DNA of 64,000 nt from Bacillota bacterium (GTDB lineage Bacteria; Bacillota; Clostridia; Christensenellales; SZUA-584): assembly GCA_023459495.1 (NCBI GenBank), contig JAEWTL010000118.1, positions 124,001 to 188,000 of the forward strand, in the 5' to 3' direction. Shown piece after piece: positions 17,521 through 27,303 of this stretch. The notes below the pieces were generated by a model that saw only the letters and a list, made by a program, of their open reading frames with translations, was not told where the DNA came from and did no database searches. The position numbers were made by a program, and so were the translations under genes. Positions within the stretch are counted from its first letter, which is position 1; every line of letters starts with the position of its first letter.

Positions 17521-19975
17521 ACCGCTTAAGCCGCAGCGCGTTGGTAACCACCGACACAGAGCTCAGCGCCATTGCCGCGCCGGCAAACACCGGGTTGAAC
17601 GCCCAACCTTCTCCGAATATCGCATAGAACACGCCCGCTGCCAGCGGAATGCCGATGGTATTGTAAATGAACGCCCAGAAGAGGTTTTGCCGAATGTTGC
17701 GCATCGTTGCACGCGAAAGCGCGATTGCAACCGGCACCTCCTTGAGGTCGCCGCGCATCAGCACCACGTCCGCCGACTCCACCGCCACATCGGTACCCGT
17801 GCCGATGGCCATGCCCACGTCAGCCTGCACCAATGCAGGCGCATCGTTGATGCCGTCCCCTACCATCGCAACCTTAAGCCCGGCCTCCTGCAGCCTTTTG
17901 ACTTCGCTGGCCTTATCCTGCGGCAGTACGTCGGACAACACGTGGGAGATGCCTACCTCGGCCGCGATCGTCTCGGCCGTACTGCGGTTGTCGCCCGTAA
18001 TCATCCAGACCTCGACGCCCATTTCCTGCATTGTGCGCACCGCTTCAGCGCTGCCCGACTTTACGGTATCTGCCGCAGCCATCAGCGCTGCCAGCTTGCC
18101 GTCCGCCGCGACGTACATCAGCGTTTTGCCGCTATCTGCAAAACGCTTGGCATCGTCTGCTGCCTTTTCTGCATCCACACTATTCTCAATCATGAGCTTG
18201 ATGCTGCCAGCCAGCACGTGATGCCCGCCTACCTTTGCATCAATGCCCCGTCCGGGAACCGCACGGAAGCTCTCCGGCTCCGCAAGCGCCATACTTTTCC
18301 CATTGGCGTATTCCACAATCGCGCGGGCAATCGGGTGCTCAGAGCCGCGCTCCGCCGAAGCGCACAGCGCCAGCGCTTCCTCTTCGCCCAAGTCGCCGTA
18401 AACGGCAATATCGGTCAGCACAGGCCGCCCTTCCGTGATCGTACCCGTTTTATCGAGCACCACGGCGCTCACCTTGTGCGTGGTTTCCAGTGCCTCTCCG
18501 CCTTTGATCAACACGCCCAGCTCAGCACCTTTGCCGGTACCCACCATAATGGCTGTGGGCGTAGCAAGGCCAAGCGCACATGGGCAGGCGATAACGAGCA
18601 CCGTTACGAACGTGCTCAGCACAAAGCTGAACGGTTTTCCTGCGAGCGCCCAAATGATGGCGGATACCAGCGCGATGCCGATCACCACAGGCACAAAGTA
18701 TCCCGCAATTACGTCAGCCAGCCGTGCAATAGGCGCTTTTCTGCCCTGCGCATCCTCCACGAGATGGATGATCTTGGCCAGCGCGGTATCCTCGCCCACA
18801 CGCGTGGCACGGAATTTGAGCAAGCCCTCGCCGTTGATGCTGCCGCCCGTTACCTCGCTGTCCGGTTGCTTCTCCACCGGCAAACTTTCCCCGGTCAGCA
18901 TGGACTCATCGACGGAGGACATACCCTCCACTACCACGCCGTCCACCGGTACGGAAGCGCCGGGCCGCACCAACACGATGTCGCCCGGGGCCACTTCATC
19001 CAGCGCGGCTTCCACTTCCCGTCCATCCTTTATGATGACAGCAGTCTTAGGCTGCAGCTGTACGAGTTTTTTAATGGCTTCCGAAGTCCTGCCCTTGCTG
19101 GCGGCTTCAAGCGTTTTACCCACCATCACGAGCGTAATGACCACCGCCGCCGACTCAAAATACAGTGCGCTCATATAATCCATGTTTCCCAGCGCAATCA
19201 TCACCGTGGCGTAGGTGCTGTATAAGAAAGCGCTGCCCGTACCTACGGCGACAAGGGTGTCCATGTTGGGCGCGCCTTTGAAAAGCGTCCGCATGCCCAC
19301 GCGGAAGAAACGGCTGCCCGCTATCAGCACCGGCACCGTTAACAGCATCTGAACGAGTGCAAACACGAATGGATGATGGTGCATATCCATAAAGCCCGGC
19401 ACCGGAATGCCCAAGCCGAACATATGCCCCATCGCAAAGTACAGCACCGGCACAGAGAAAACGATGGCTACAATAAGCCGGATGCGCATGATGCGTGCTT
19501 CCCGTGCCCGCTTTTCCGCTTCCTTGTCGGGCGCTTCACGTTTCTCGATGTCTTTGGGCGTGTATCCGGCCTTTTCGACCGCGGCTTTAATCTCCGACAG
19601 CTTGACCGCCGCAGGGTCGTATTCGACGTCCAGCCGATTGGTCGCAAGGTTGACCGAAGCTTGGGCTACGCCGCCGAGCTTTTTCACTGCCCGCTCCACT
19701 GCCGCGGAACAGGCTGCGCAGGTCATTCCCTCCACACCGATCTCCGTTTTCCGGCTTTGATCCGCGGGTGGCTCCAGACCGTACCCAGCGTCTTCTACTG
19801 CCTTTTTGAAGGCAGCGAAGCCCGTCTTGCTCTCATCATAGCGCACCGTAAGCCGTTCCGTCGCAAGGTTTACACTACCCGTTTCGACGCTGTCCAGCTT
19901 CTCGATTGCCTTCTGTACATGGGCCGCGCAGACCGCACAAGTCATGCCCGTAACCCGAAAGCTTTTTTCTGTCAT
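17498..19975 (-). CDS. copA: Copper-exporting P1B-type ATPase
   Basis: Pumps Cu(I) out of the cytosol. The 825 residues hold two N-terminal heavy-metal domains (GMTCAVC near residue 10, GMTCAAC near 83), eight predicted membrane helices, the transmembrane copper site CPC in ACPCALGL, the phosphorylation motif DKTGT, the nucleotide-domain SEHP and the hinge GDGINDAP. All are intact. It follows copZ by 11 bases and is probably co-transcribed with it. Its end overlaps the convergent QW-repeat gene by 23 bases. No CsoR or CopY repressor gene lies in the window. Confidence 0.95.
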   Translation of the reverse strand: MTEKSFRVTGMTCAVCAAHVQKAIEKLDSVETGSVNLATERLTVRYDESKTGFAAFKKAVEDAGYGLEPPADQSRKTEIGVEGMTCAACSAAVERAVKKLGGVAQASVNLATNRLDVEYDPAAVKLSEIKAAVEKAGYTPKDIEKREAPDKEAEKRAREARIMRIRLIVAIVFSVPVLYFAMGHMFGLGIPVPGFMDMHHHPFVFALVQMLLTVPVLIAGSRFFRVGMRTLFKGAPNMDTLVAVGTGSAFLYSTYATVMIALGNMDYMSALYFESAAVVITLVMVGKTLEAASKGRTSEAIKKLVQLQPKTAVIIKDGREVEAALDEVAPGDIVLVRPGASVPVDGVVVEGMSSVDESMLTGESLPVEKQPDSEVTGGSINGEGLLKFRATRVGEDTALAKIIHLVEDAQGRKAPIARLADVIAGYFVPVVIGIALVSAIIWALAGKPFSFVLSTFVTVLVIACPCALGLATPTAIMVGTGKGAELGVLIKGGEALETTHKVSAVVLDKTGTITEGRPVLTDIAVYGDLGEEEALALCASAERGSEHPIARAIVEYANGKSMALAEPESFRAVPGRGIDAKVGGHHVLAGSIKLMIENSVDAEKAADDAKRFADSGKTLMYVAADGKLAALMAAADTVKSGSAEAVRTMQEMGVEVWMITGDNRSTAETIAAEVGISHVLSDVLPQDKASEVKRLQEAGLKVAMVGDGINDAPALVQADVGMAIGTGTDVAVESADVVLMRGDLKEVPVAIALSRATMRNIRQNLFWAFIYNTIGIPLAAGVFYAIFGEGWAFNPVFAGAAMALSSVSVVTNALRLKRFRMKRTR

Positions 19976-19986
19976 GAGCTTTTCGC

Positions 19987-20196
19987 CTACTTGGAAAGGC
20001 CGTATCCTGCTTCCTCTACCGCCTCTTTGATGTCTTCAAAGGAAACGGTATCCTCATCATAGTCCACCGTCAGCGTTTCCGACTCAAGATCGACTTCACA
20101 TTTTTTAATCCCACTAAGCGCACTGACCGCATTTTGAACGTGTTTCACGCAAGCGTCGCATCCCATTCCTGAAACATGATAGCTTCCTCTTAGCAT
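19987..20196 (-). CDS. copZ: Copper chaperone, heavy-metal-associated domain
   Basis: A 69-residue single HMA domain with the Cu(I)-binding motif GMGCDAC near residues 10-16 and the family's GYGLSK C-terminus. It should deliver Cu(I) to the CopA pump encoded 11 bases downstream. The ATG at 20196 follows GGAGG. It is the first gene of the copper operon, behind a promoter whose -35 overlaps an inverted repeat. Confidence 0.93.
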   Translation of the reverse strand: MLRGSYHVSGMGCDACVKHVQNAVSALSGIKKCEVDLESETLTVDYDEDTVSFEDIKEAVEEAGYGLSK

Positions 20197-20293
20197 TCTT
20201 TTAACCTCCGCAGGCAGTTTTGTTTAATATTTTACTGATTTGATGGAATTTTATCACATGTTGTGAAGTTTAACGCCATCCCATCCAAGATTA

Positions 20294-20323
20294 ATGATAC
20301 CCTATATTGACAACGACCGTCAA
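20294..20323 (-). promoter_or_regulatory. copZA promoter with overlapping inverted repeat
   Basis: Minus-strand TTGACG (20318-20323), 18 bases, TATCAT (20294-20299). The -35 and adjoining spacer form the inverted repeat TTGAC-N7-GTCAA (20307-20323), a plausible repressor site. It does not match the classic CopY box TACAnnTGTA. Confidence 0.65.
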
Positions 20324-20403
20324 TAAACGATAAAATTAACTTTGTAATGTAAAAGGCGCTTTGTTCTATTCCAACGTTTGTGATTTAAAAAGAGGCTTTG
20401 CCC

Positions 20404-21567
20404 ATGAGTTCGTTGTGGCGGAAAATCAAGAGTATTTATATTGCCAGCAATGAAATCGCAGATGAGTGCGCTATGATTAATGCACGCCGAATTATGTTTG
20501 GTGCGCCTTTTGTTCTGCTGATTCATGCGGCGCTTGTACTGCTTTTTGCGTTGAACGGCTCATACGATAACGCGGTGTCACAGCTTTGGCGAGAGCTGCT
20601 GATCATAACTCACAGCGTCATGTTCGTGCTTGTGGCTATCGCTTTCCTGATTGCTTTCTACCTTACAAGGAACAGCCAATCTACAGCTCTGGCAAAATTT
20701 CTTCAATACCTCGTTTTGGCTGTAATGATGTGCGGAGCGGTTGCCATTACCGCAATTGATCAGCTGGTGACGACAAACGTAACCGCCTATATACTGATTG
20801 ATCTGGCTGTAGGAACCGCCTTGCTTATTCATCCGCTCCAGTCGTTTTTCTTTTATGCGTTTTCCTATGTCGGCTTCCACTACCTGATCGCGCTGAACAG
20901 CACATCGATGGAGGCGCTGCTTTCCAACCGTGTCAACGGGCTTGCCTCCGTGGTGCTGGGATTCCTGCTCACGCTCATCATGTGGCGGCAAACCCAGGTC
21001 AGGATTACACAAAACAGCCAGCTCGATGAGCAGCATAAAGAGCTTGAGGACGCAAACCGCAAGCTGGAAAAGATGGCCTTCTTCGACTCCCTGACCGGCC
21101 TCCCGAATCGCCGATATTTCGATCAGGTCCTTCAGAAGGAGATTTCCATGAGCAGCCGCTTGGGGTACGATTCTTACCTCATCATGCTCGATATTGACCT
21201 GTTCAAGAACATTAACGACATGTACGGTCACCCTATCGGTGACGAGCTGCTGGTGGAGATCGGCAGGCTGCTCTCTGAAAACATCCGTAAATACGATACG
21301 CTCTGTCGGCTGGGCGGCGAGGAGTTCCTTCTGCTCCTGCCTCAAACCACCAGGGAGGAAGCATTGGTCGTGGCGGAAAAGCTGCGGTACGTGCTTGAGG
21401 CGCATGCTTTTTGCATCAAAGACTATATCATCCACACGACGGCCAGCTTCGGCGTAGCACGGCTGTCGCAGACCACAGACCCGCAGCTCGCGTCGCATTA
21501 TACCAAGGTGGACAATGCGCTCTATCTCGCCAAGCAGAGCGGGAGAAACTGCATCAAATCCGCCTGA
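20404..21567 (+). CDS. Membrane-bound GGDEF diguanylate cyclase
   Basis: A 387-residue protein with about six hydrophobic helices in the first 200 residues, a short coiled-coil linker (about 205-225) and a C-terminal GGDEF domain. The domain has DSLTGLPNRR, DIDLFKNIND, the active-site variant GGEEF and an RxxD inhibitory site (RKYD) five residues before it, so it should be a product-inhibited cyclase sensing something at the membrane. ATG 20404 has GAGG eight bases upstream; an in-frame TTG at 20398 is a poorer start. It ends at a strong terminator shared with the convergent ABC operon. Confidence 0.88.
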   Translation: MSSLWRKIKSIYIASNEIADECAMINARRIMFGAPFVLLIHAALVLLFALNGSYDNAVSQLWRELLIITHSVMFVLVAIAFLIAFYLTRNSQSTALAKFLQYLVLAVMMCGAVAITAIDQLVTTNVTAYILIDLAVGTALLIHPLQSFFFYAFSYVGFHYLIALNSTSMEALLSNRVNGLASVVLGFLLTLIMWRQTQVRITQNSQLDEQHKELEDANRKLEKMAFFDSLTGLPNRRYFDQVLQKEISMSSRLGYDSYLIMLDIDLFKNINDMYGHPIGDELLVEIGRLLSENIRKYDTLCRLGGEEFLLLLPQTTREEALVVAEKLRYVLEAHAFCIKDYIIHTTASFGVARLSQTTDPQLASHYTKVDNALYLAKQSGRNCIKSA

Positions 21568-21590
21568 AGACGCCCTCAAAAAAAACAAAT

Positions 21591-21616
21591 GCCCGTCTCG
21601 GTTCTCAGAGACGGGC
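21591..21616. terminator. Bidirectional intrinsic terminator
   Basis: Stem GCCCGTCTC/GAGACGGGC with an eight-base loop, T-run on the plus side (21617-21622) and A-run before it (21579-21588), so it can serve both the GGDEF gene and the convergent ABC operon. Confidence 0.9.
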
Positions 21617-21644
21617 GTTTTTGTATCGTCAGATTGGTAATCGC

Positions 21645-22418
21645 TTATTGCGTTTTAACGGTAGCCCTCCGCGTAAGCAGCCAAGTCAGACCGCCCAGCA
21701 GCAGTATCCAGAAGACGTTATACAGTACCACGATATACGGATTGCCTGTTCCAAGAAGGTTGGTAAACAAGCTGGAGACCCAGCCAAAGGCACGCAGTAC
21801 AGCCGCCGTCATGGCCCCGTTAAACACTGTAGCATCTACGATCGGCCACACGATGAGCAGCAGTACAGGCACACCGATGGACACCAGCAGCTTAACCGGC
21901 TTGTTCATGCGGTAAAAGGCGGTAGTAAGGAAAAGCCCGGTCATCGCAGCAGCTGTGTATGATGCAATCCTCCAAACGACGCCATCGGCAACCATAGGTG
22001 CAGTCTCACGGAAATTATCAAACAATCCGTTCCAATGGATTCCGTACCACCCGGCATACTGATTCGCAAAAACGGAGTTGTAAGGGATCAGCAGATTGAG
22101 CACCAGCCCAATAACGCCATCGATTAACGCCATACCTATAGCAACTGTGGCAATAGCGGTAATCGTGCCAATAAACATTGCCTTGCGGGATATGCCGTTG
22201 GCCATAAACATGTGGAAAGACGCCTTGAAGGCACTGAGCCCGCAGATGAACAAAAAGATAATTGTTGCGCCGTCCCAGCCGGATATCGACCCGCCTGTCA
22301 TCCACAGCTTTGCAGCCACGACAGTGAGTACGGATAAGGCAGCAATGATGATATAATAGACCATCACCGGTTTTAACAGTTCGTTAAGCTGGTATTTGTA
22401 CGCAGATTTAATTCTCAT
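21645..22418 (-). CDS. ABC-2-type membrane permease
   Basis: A 257-residue protein with about six membrane helices. It overlaps the preceding ATP-binding gene by 11 bases, so it is the membrane half of an exporter of the YtrBC kind. The fourth helical region is interrupted by a soluble loop of about 50 residues. Systems under YtrA-type control often respond to cell-wall-active agents, but the substrate cannot be told. It is the last gene of the operon and ends at the bidirectional terminator. Confidence 0.82.
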   Translation of the reverse strand: MRIKSAYKYQLNELLKPVMVYYIIIAALSVLTVVAAKLWMTGGSISGWDGATIIFLFICGLSAFKASFHMFMANGISRKAMFIGTITAIATVAIGMALIDGVIGLVLNLLIPYNSVFANQYAGWYGIHWNGLFDNFRETAPMVADGVVWRIASYTAAAMTGLFLTTAFYRMNKPVKLLVSIGVPVLLLIVWPIVDATVFNGAMTAAVLRAFGWVSSLFTNLLGTGNPYIVVLYNVFWILLLGGLTWLLTRRATVKTQ

Positions 22419-23280
22419 GGCGATTCCCTCCCGCGTTGGTCAAGTGAATGAACAGGCTTTGCAGCCGCATACGCGAAATCTCAATGCCCTGCGGCACGTT
22501 ATCAGCGGTCAGCGGTTCGAGCAGATACGCACTCCTGATGCCGCCCAGTGAGTCAGCTCCCAGTACATGCCTGCCCTGTATGAATTCATCCACCAGGCCT
22601 TGCGGCCCCGTGACCGTACTGCCCATCGCAAGCACCTTTTGCACGTCGTCCTGCAGTATAATGCGGCCTTCGTTGATGATGACAACCTTTTCAATCACTT
22701 CCGCAGTTTCTTCGATCAGGTGAGTCGAGACGACGATTGTGCGCGGTTTTGCGCTGTAGCTTTGGATGAGTTCCCGGTAAAAGAGATCCCGGAAGTTGGC
22801 GTCAAGGCCCAGCACCGGCTCATCGAGCAGCAGGTAAGGCGCATTGCACGACAGCGCAATGATGATCTTGAAGATCGACATGTAGCCCGTCGAAAGCGTC
22901 TTCTCCTTCTTCTTCAGGCTGAGCGAGAACCGGTCGGCAAGGTATCGCGCATACTCCATATCCATATCCGGATAAAACTCGGCCGACCATTTGAATATGT
23001 CCTGAATGGACATGCTGCTGGGATACAGCCCTATTTCGCTCATGCAGTACACCTTGGAAAGGGCACGGTCATTTTCCCGTACGTCCTCCCCGTCGATCGT
23101 GATCTGCCCCTCTGTCGGAAAGATTCTGTTGGTAATCAGGCTGAGCAACGTGGTCTTCCCCGCGCCGTTCCTGCCGAGCAGCCCGTATATACAGTTGCCT
23201 CCAAAGCTGGTGGAAACGCTGCTTAAGGCTTCGGTCTGCCCATATCTCTTAGTAATGCTTTTGACTTCGATCCCGTTCAT
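22408..23280 (-). CDS. ABC transporter ATP-binding protein (YtrB-like)
   Basis: A 290-residue ATPase with Walker A GRNGAGKTT near residues 36-44, Walker B YLLLDEP, and the H-loop STHL. The signature loop is LSTGY rather than LSGGQ, as in the YtrB/EcsA-type group of Firmicute exporters. It overlaps the GntR regulator gene by four bases (ATGA type) and the permease gene by 11 bases, a tight three-gene unit. Energy-coupling subunit for the permease encoded next; substrate unknown. Confidence 0.9.
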   Translation of the reverse strand: MNGIEVKSITKRYGQTEALSSVSTSFGGNCIYGLLGRNGAGKTTLLSLITNRIFPTEGQITIDGEDVRENDRALSKVYCMSEIGLYPSSMSIQDIFKWSAEFYPDMDMEYARYLADRFSLSLKKKEKTLSTGYMSIFKIIIALSCNAPYLLLDEPVLGLDANFRDLFYRELIQSYSAKPRTIVVSTHLIEETAEVIEKVVIINEGRIILQDDVQKVLAMGSTVTGPQGLVDEFIQGRHVLGADSLGGIRSAYLLEPLTADNVPQGIEISRMRLQSLFIHLTNAGGNRHEN

Positions 23281-23645
23281 TGTCCATACCCTCTCATCAT
23301 CATGGTTTGAAGCTCCTCAGCCGTTATGGATAGTTTCTTTGCCTCGGCGACCATCGGCATGACATAATGATCGCAAAATGCACGCCGCCTCTTTTCCAGC
23401 ACCTTTAGCTTTGCTCCCTCCGCAACAAACATGCCAAGTCCCCGTTTCTTGTAGAGAATGCTGGCGTCCACCAGCAAACTGACGCCTTTCAGCGCGGTCG
23501 CAGGATTGATCTTGTACAAAACCGATATTTCGGTTGTAGACGGCACCTGCGACTCCTCTTCATATATGCCCTGAAGAATTGCGCTTTCCAATTGGTCTGC
23601 GATCTGCTGGTAAATGGGCGTTTCACTGCTGAAATCCATCACCAT
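23277..23645 (-). CDS. GntR-family (YtrA subfamily) transcriptional regulator
   Basis: A 122-residue regulator: N-terminal winged helix beginning TPIYQQIADQLESAI with the GntR recognition region STTEISVLYKINPATA, followed by only about 45 residues, the short dimerisation tail typical of the YtrA subfamily. ATG 23645 has GAGGGG eight bases upstream. It is the first gene of an operon with an ABC ATPase and permease and very probably represses its own promoter through the inverted repeat at 23661-23684. Confidence 0.9.
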   Translation of the reverse strand: MVMDFSSETPIYQQIADQLESAILQGIYEEESQVPSTTEISVLYKINPATALKGVSLLVDASILYKKRGLGMFVAEGAKLKVLEKRRRAFCDHYVMPMVAEAKKLSITAEELQTMMMRGYGQ

Positions 23646-23659
23646 AAAAATTACCCCTC

Positions 23660-23710
23660 TAGTTAACTACTTATGTAACTAACTATAGGGGATAAAAAGA
23701 TAGTTGTCAA
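23660..23710 (-). promoter_or_regulatory. Promoter and operator of the first YtrA-type ABC operon
   Basis: Minus-strand TTGACA (23705-23710), 17-base spacer, TATAGT (23682-23687). Overlapping the -10 and the start site is a near-perfect inverted repeat AGTTAACTAC-TTAT-GTAACTAACT (23661-23684), positioned to block RNA polymerase when bound by the GntR protein. Confidence 0.85.
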
Positions 23711-23723
23711 CAGGTTTCTTGTA

Positions 23724-25286
23724 TTAATCCGCAGTGTGGTAACAGATTCTGTCGCGTCCTTCTCTTTTCGCCTCAAAAAGCGCCGTGTCCGCCAGATAGA
23801 TCAGGCGATCGGTCAGGTCAGAAGACGTGACTTGGTTCAGGGTTGTGACACCTACGCTGATGGTCAGACGAATCAAGCGATCTTCGGCTTTAAAATCATG
23901 CTGGCGCACCGCGCAGCAAATCCTGTTTGCCGCCGCCATAGCCGCCTCATACGGAGTCGCGGGCAGCATGATCACAAACTCTTCCCCCCCATACCGCACG
24001 ACGACATCGCTTTCTCGCGTCTGCTCTTTGATGATATGAGAAACATCCTTTAAAACGCCGTCCCCGATCTGGTGCCCAAACGCGTCGTTTACGCCCTTGT
24101 AATGGTCGATATCAATCATGATAAGCGATATCGCCTCATCAGCCGCAGCGGAACGCTCCAGCAGACTGCGCGCCGCCTCATAAAAAGATCTCCGGTTGAG
24201 AAGCCCGGTGAGCGGGTCGACCGAAGCCTCTATTCTAAGATCGCGGGCAAGGGTCACATGCGAAGTGATGTCGCTGAAGACCAGCAGATATCCGTAATCC
24301 TTGCGCATGACGCTTCCTTTAAAGTTGAGTCGGGTAAGCTTTGCTGAAAAAAAGCGCTTTGCTTCTTCCGGGCCTACCTCCACGATGCTTTCATCGTCCT
24401 CCATGAGTCGCCCAACCATGTCAGGCTCCAATGAAAACAGCTGGCCCAGCGGCACATATTCTCTGCCGTCGGTCAGCTGCGGGAACAATTTTACCGCAGC
24501 CGGGTTTGCTTTGACAACAGCCAAAGTGTCCGCAAGCACCATAGCCGGATAAACCATACCGTCAAACAGGCGGGAATAGGCAAAAGGGACAAGATCGAAC
24601 AGCGAGTACTTGAATAGCACAGCAAACATTAAGATTGCTGACCCGCTGAGCAGCAGCACTGAATAATCGATGGCAGAAGTATGTGATTTAATCGTCTGAG
24701 CCGTGGAAAGAATGATTGCCACCGCATTGAGCAGCAGCATAAACAGGGCCTGCCTTTTACGTATACCGTCTGCGCGGCGAAACGTATGGATGTATATCCC
24801 TATCGTAACCGCAAGAACGACGACTCGCCATGCAATCTCCGCGTAATACCAGAGGCCTTTTTGAAATATTACTACTGAAAGGTCGCTCCAGGCTTCGATA
24901 GTATACGAAGAATACAACAAACCGTTCATCGTGTGGGTCAGGTTCATTCCGAGGGTAATTATCGGAATAATAAAAATCGGGGCGGTTTTCAGCAGCGTCC
25001 ACCGGAAGCTCGGTCTGCAGAAACGGACGCAGATCATGAGCCATATCGGAGCGATAAACGGCAGCCCCAGATACTGCATATGGTTAAAAAGCAGCTTGAG
25101 TTCAACATTCTGGCTGGCCAGTTCCAATGCGTACCCGAACATATAGAGCAGATTCGCAAAAAAAAGTAACTCAAATAGACCGATATTCGGGGCGTTCTTC
25201 CGCTTGGAATGCATATACAGCATGAATGCTGTGAGGCACAGACTGAAAACAATCAATGTGCTCACCAGCAAAACCGCCAGATTCAA
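23724..25286 (-). CDS. 7TM-sensor PAS-GGDEF diguanylate cyclase
   Basis: About 520 residues: seven or eight N-terminal membrane helices resembling the histidine-kinase N-terminal 7TM region, a PAS-like segment (about 230-345), then a GGDEF domain with DPLTGLLNRR, DIDHYKGVND, active site YGGEEF and an RxxD inhibitory site (RESD) at the correct spacing. It should make c-di-GMP in response to an unknown membrane signal. The TTG at 25286 is chosen since GGAGG lies five bases upstream; the ATG at 25298 has no SD but is possible. It lies alone behind the first YtrA operon. Confidence 0.87.
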   Translation of the reverse strand: MNLAVLLVSTLIVFSLCLTAFMLYMHSKRKNAPNIGLFELLFFANLLYMFGYALELASQNVELKLLFNHMQYLGLPFIAPIWLMICVRFCRPSFRWTLLKTAPIFIIPIITLGMNLTHTMNGLLYSSYTIEAWSDLSVVIFQKGLWYYAEIAWRVVVLAVTIGIYIHTFRRADGIRKRQALFMLLLNAVAIILSTAQTIKSHTSAIDYSVLLLSGSAILMFAVLFKYSLFDLVPFAYSRLFDGMVYPAMVLADTLAVVKANPAAVKLFPQLTDGREYVPLGQLFSLEPDMVGRLMEDDESIVEVGPEEAKRFFSAKLTRLNFKGSVMRKDYGYLLVFSDITSHVTLARDLRIEASVDPLTGLLNRRSFYEAARSLLERSAAADEAISLIMIDIDHYKGVNDAFGHQIGDGVLKDVSHIIKEQTRESDVVVRYGGEEFVIMLPATPYEAAMAAANRICCAVRQHDFKAEDRLIRLTISVGVTTLNQVTSSDLTDRLIYLADTALFEAKREGRDRICYHTAD

Positions 25287-25389
25287 TGTAACCTCCATTA
25301 CACGGCAGTCGTGACGATTCGTTCTGTTATGCTATATATTTACCCCGATTTGTTGGCTTGTACCGCGTTGGTATAATATACTAATATTT

Positions 25390-25551
25390 TTACGGCTGCC
25401 TTGGAATCCTGTTTTGCGCCTTTGCTTTACCGTTTTTCGCCTTCCCCTGGATTTCCGGCACGTGCGGATCAATCCTGCGTTTCATCGTCTGATCGCTCTC
25501 CGTACCGTGCGGATCACCCGGATCGGGGCGGCGCATTCCTGCCTTCGCCAT
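25390..25551 (-). CDS. Small basic Pro/Lys-rich protein, 53 aa
   Basis: A short gene starting MAKAGMRRPDPGDPHG and ending at TAA 25390. CAGGAGG stands nine bases upstream of the ATG, which argues for translation. The product is basic, rich in Pro, Lys, Arg and Gly, and lacks cysteine and membrane segments. I recognise no family. It has no coding neighbour at close range. Confidence 0.55.
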   Translation of the reverse strand: MAKAGMRRPDPGDPHGTESDQTMKRRIDPHVPEIQGKAKNGKAKAQNRIPRQP

Positions 25552-25656
25552 TGTTAAACGCCTCCTGATTTTTTACTTATTATCTGCCGATAGAGGTTCT
25601 TCATACAGTCTGATTTGAAACCAGCGGTACACTGTCGGCCAACTTTGAACGGCAAG

Positions 25657-25687
25657 AAAAAAGGGCAATCCCACAAGGAGACTGCCC
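25657..25687 (-). terminator. Terminator of the two-component operon
   Basis: On the minus strand GGGCAGTCTCC / GGGATTGCCC forms a stem, followed by TTTTTTCTT. It lies 35 bases after the histidine kinase stop. Confidence 0.85.
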
Positions 25688-25722
25688 GATATATAGTAAA
25701 GAGTAATAGTGATAGGAGGGCA

Positions 25723-27303
25723 TTACTCTTTACTTGCTGTTTTGCCGGTTCGGCGCACGTCGAACCAGAATTCTACACCGCCCGCAGTATTGCGGACACC
25801 GTACCCCTGCCCTGCCGCGGTCTGGATAGCCTTTACTATGGAAAGCCCCAACCCGTAACTGTCGCCGAAGCGCGTGCGCGCTGAGTCGGCCTTGAAAAAG
25901 CCATCCCAAATGTGGGGAAGGACTTCTTCGCTGATCGGCTGGCCGGTATTGAACACGGAGACCCGTACGCTGTCGCCGCGGTCCTCCGCACGAATCACTA
26001 CTTTTTTGCGTGCATCGCCATAGCGGGCCGCGTTGGAGATATAGTTCGCGAGCACCTGCTCGAAATACATCGGATCAAAAGCGCCCCGTACGCCGTTCTC
26101 TGCTTCTACCGTTATATTCAATCCATTCTCCGTGATGTATCCGTCATACTTTTCTAAGAATGTCTGGATACGGTCCTTAACGGAGAGCATTTCTTGCTGC
26201 AATACGACCCGGCCGCTTTCCATGTGGGAAAGCTCCAGCATCTCCTTGAGCAGTCGGCTCATCTTTGCCGCTTCCTCGGCGATGATCGAGATGTACAGGT
26301 CCTTCTGACTGCTGTCCCTTGCGTATCCCGTTGCCATCTCGTCCGCATACCCCTTGATCAGTGAAAGCGGCGTACGCAGCTCATGTGAAGCATTCGAGAT
26401 AAACTGCCGCTGTGCAACGATATCTTTTTCGAGCTGTTCATTTTGCAGCCGCAGCGTATCCAGCGCGCCTTTGAGCTTATCGCCGAGCAGGTTCACATCG
26501 CTACCAAGACTCTGGAGTTCGTCGCCCGTTTTGATATCGCATGGCTCACCGAATTCGAGGGCAGCGATTTCAGCAACCTTGCCCTTGATACGCCGGATAG
26601 GCTCGGTAAAACGTCTGGACAACTTGAACACCACGATCGCGCTGAGCCCCAGAGTGATGACCGCGCAGGCGATAAGCAGGATGTTAGCCTGCCGGATGCT
26701 CTGGTTGATGGGCTCGATAGCCTGTGTCAGTATGATCGTTACGCCGCTGTCCATCTTGTACATGCAGACCAGCAGGTCGATCTGCGTCTTGGGCTCCGTT
26801 ATGATGCCCATCGACGTATTTTCATCCACCTGTTCCCAACCCGATGAGTCCAACGGGAATGCAAACCCACCTATGCCGGGTCCGTCGTTAAAGTTGCCGC
26901 CGTTCGGGCCGTTCTGCCCGTCGCCCGACGAAGCATCGGCCTGCCCATCGCTCTCCGCGGGAGCCGCGGTATCTTCCTCTTCCTGCGGCGTCATATTGCT
27001 CTGGTTCCGCGGCACCAGTCCAAACTCCTTGGAATCGGAATACAGCACATCCGTATCCGTCCGCACCACCACATCATACGAGCTTCCTGCAGTCAGATCC
27101 TTGATTTCGTCCGCCAGGGTATCGTAATCGACCGTATAGTCGACCTGAGAAAGCGTCTCTACCGCCCGCAGCATCGAACTTTTGATGGAACTATAGTACA
27201 TGGGTTTCAGCAGCAGCGAGTTGGCCAGCAAAATCAGTGTGGAGATTCCAAGCACGACCGCCAGGATCGTGGTAAAAAGCCTCCGGGATATGCTGGTCTT
27301 CAT
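25723..27303 (-). CDS. Sensor histidine kinase
   Basis: A 526-residue membrane kinase. Transmembrane helices at about 10-32 and 207-227 flank an extracellular region that includes a low-complexity stretch rich in Gly, Asp, Asn, Ser (about 105-145). Then come a HAMP domain (about 228-285), the HisKA box SHELRTP with His307, and the HATPase domain (N-box NYISNAARYG, GLGLSIV). Its start overlaps the response regulator gene by four bases. The ligand is unknown. The pair resembles OmpR/PhoB-type envelope systems. Confidence 0.93.
   Translation of the reverse strand: MKTSISRRLFTTILAVVLGISTLILLANSLLLKPMYYSSIKSSMLRAVETLSQVDYTVDYDTLADEIKDLTAGSSYDVVVRTDTDVLYSDSKEFGLVPRNQSNMTPQEEEDTAAPAESDGQADASSGDGQNGPNGGNFNDGPGIGGFAFPLDSSGWEQVDENTSMGIITEPKTQIDLLVCMYKMDSGVTIILTQAIEPINQSIRQANILLIACAVITLGLSAIVVFKLSRRFTEPIRRIKGKVAEIAALEFGEPCDIKTGDELQSLGSDVNLLGDKLKGALDTLRLQNEQLEKDIVAQRQFISNASHELRTPLSLIKGYADEMATGYARDSSQKDLYISIIAEEAAKMSRLLKEMLELSHMESGRVVLQQEMLSVKDRIQTFLEKYDGYITENGLNITVEAENGVRGAFDPMYFEQVLANYISNAARYGDARKKVVIRAEDRGDSVRVSVFNTGQPISEEVLPHIWDGFFKADSARTRFGDSYGLGLSIVKAIQTAAGQGYGVRNTAGGVEFWFDVRRTGKTASKE

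Noticed and set aside
17456..19225. 589-codon open frame on the plus strand opposite copA
   Set aside because: It is exactly antisense to the intact copA gene, has no SD and no recognisable domain, and its His/Arg-rich composition is typical of antisense frames in GC-rich coding DNA.
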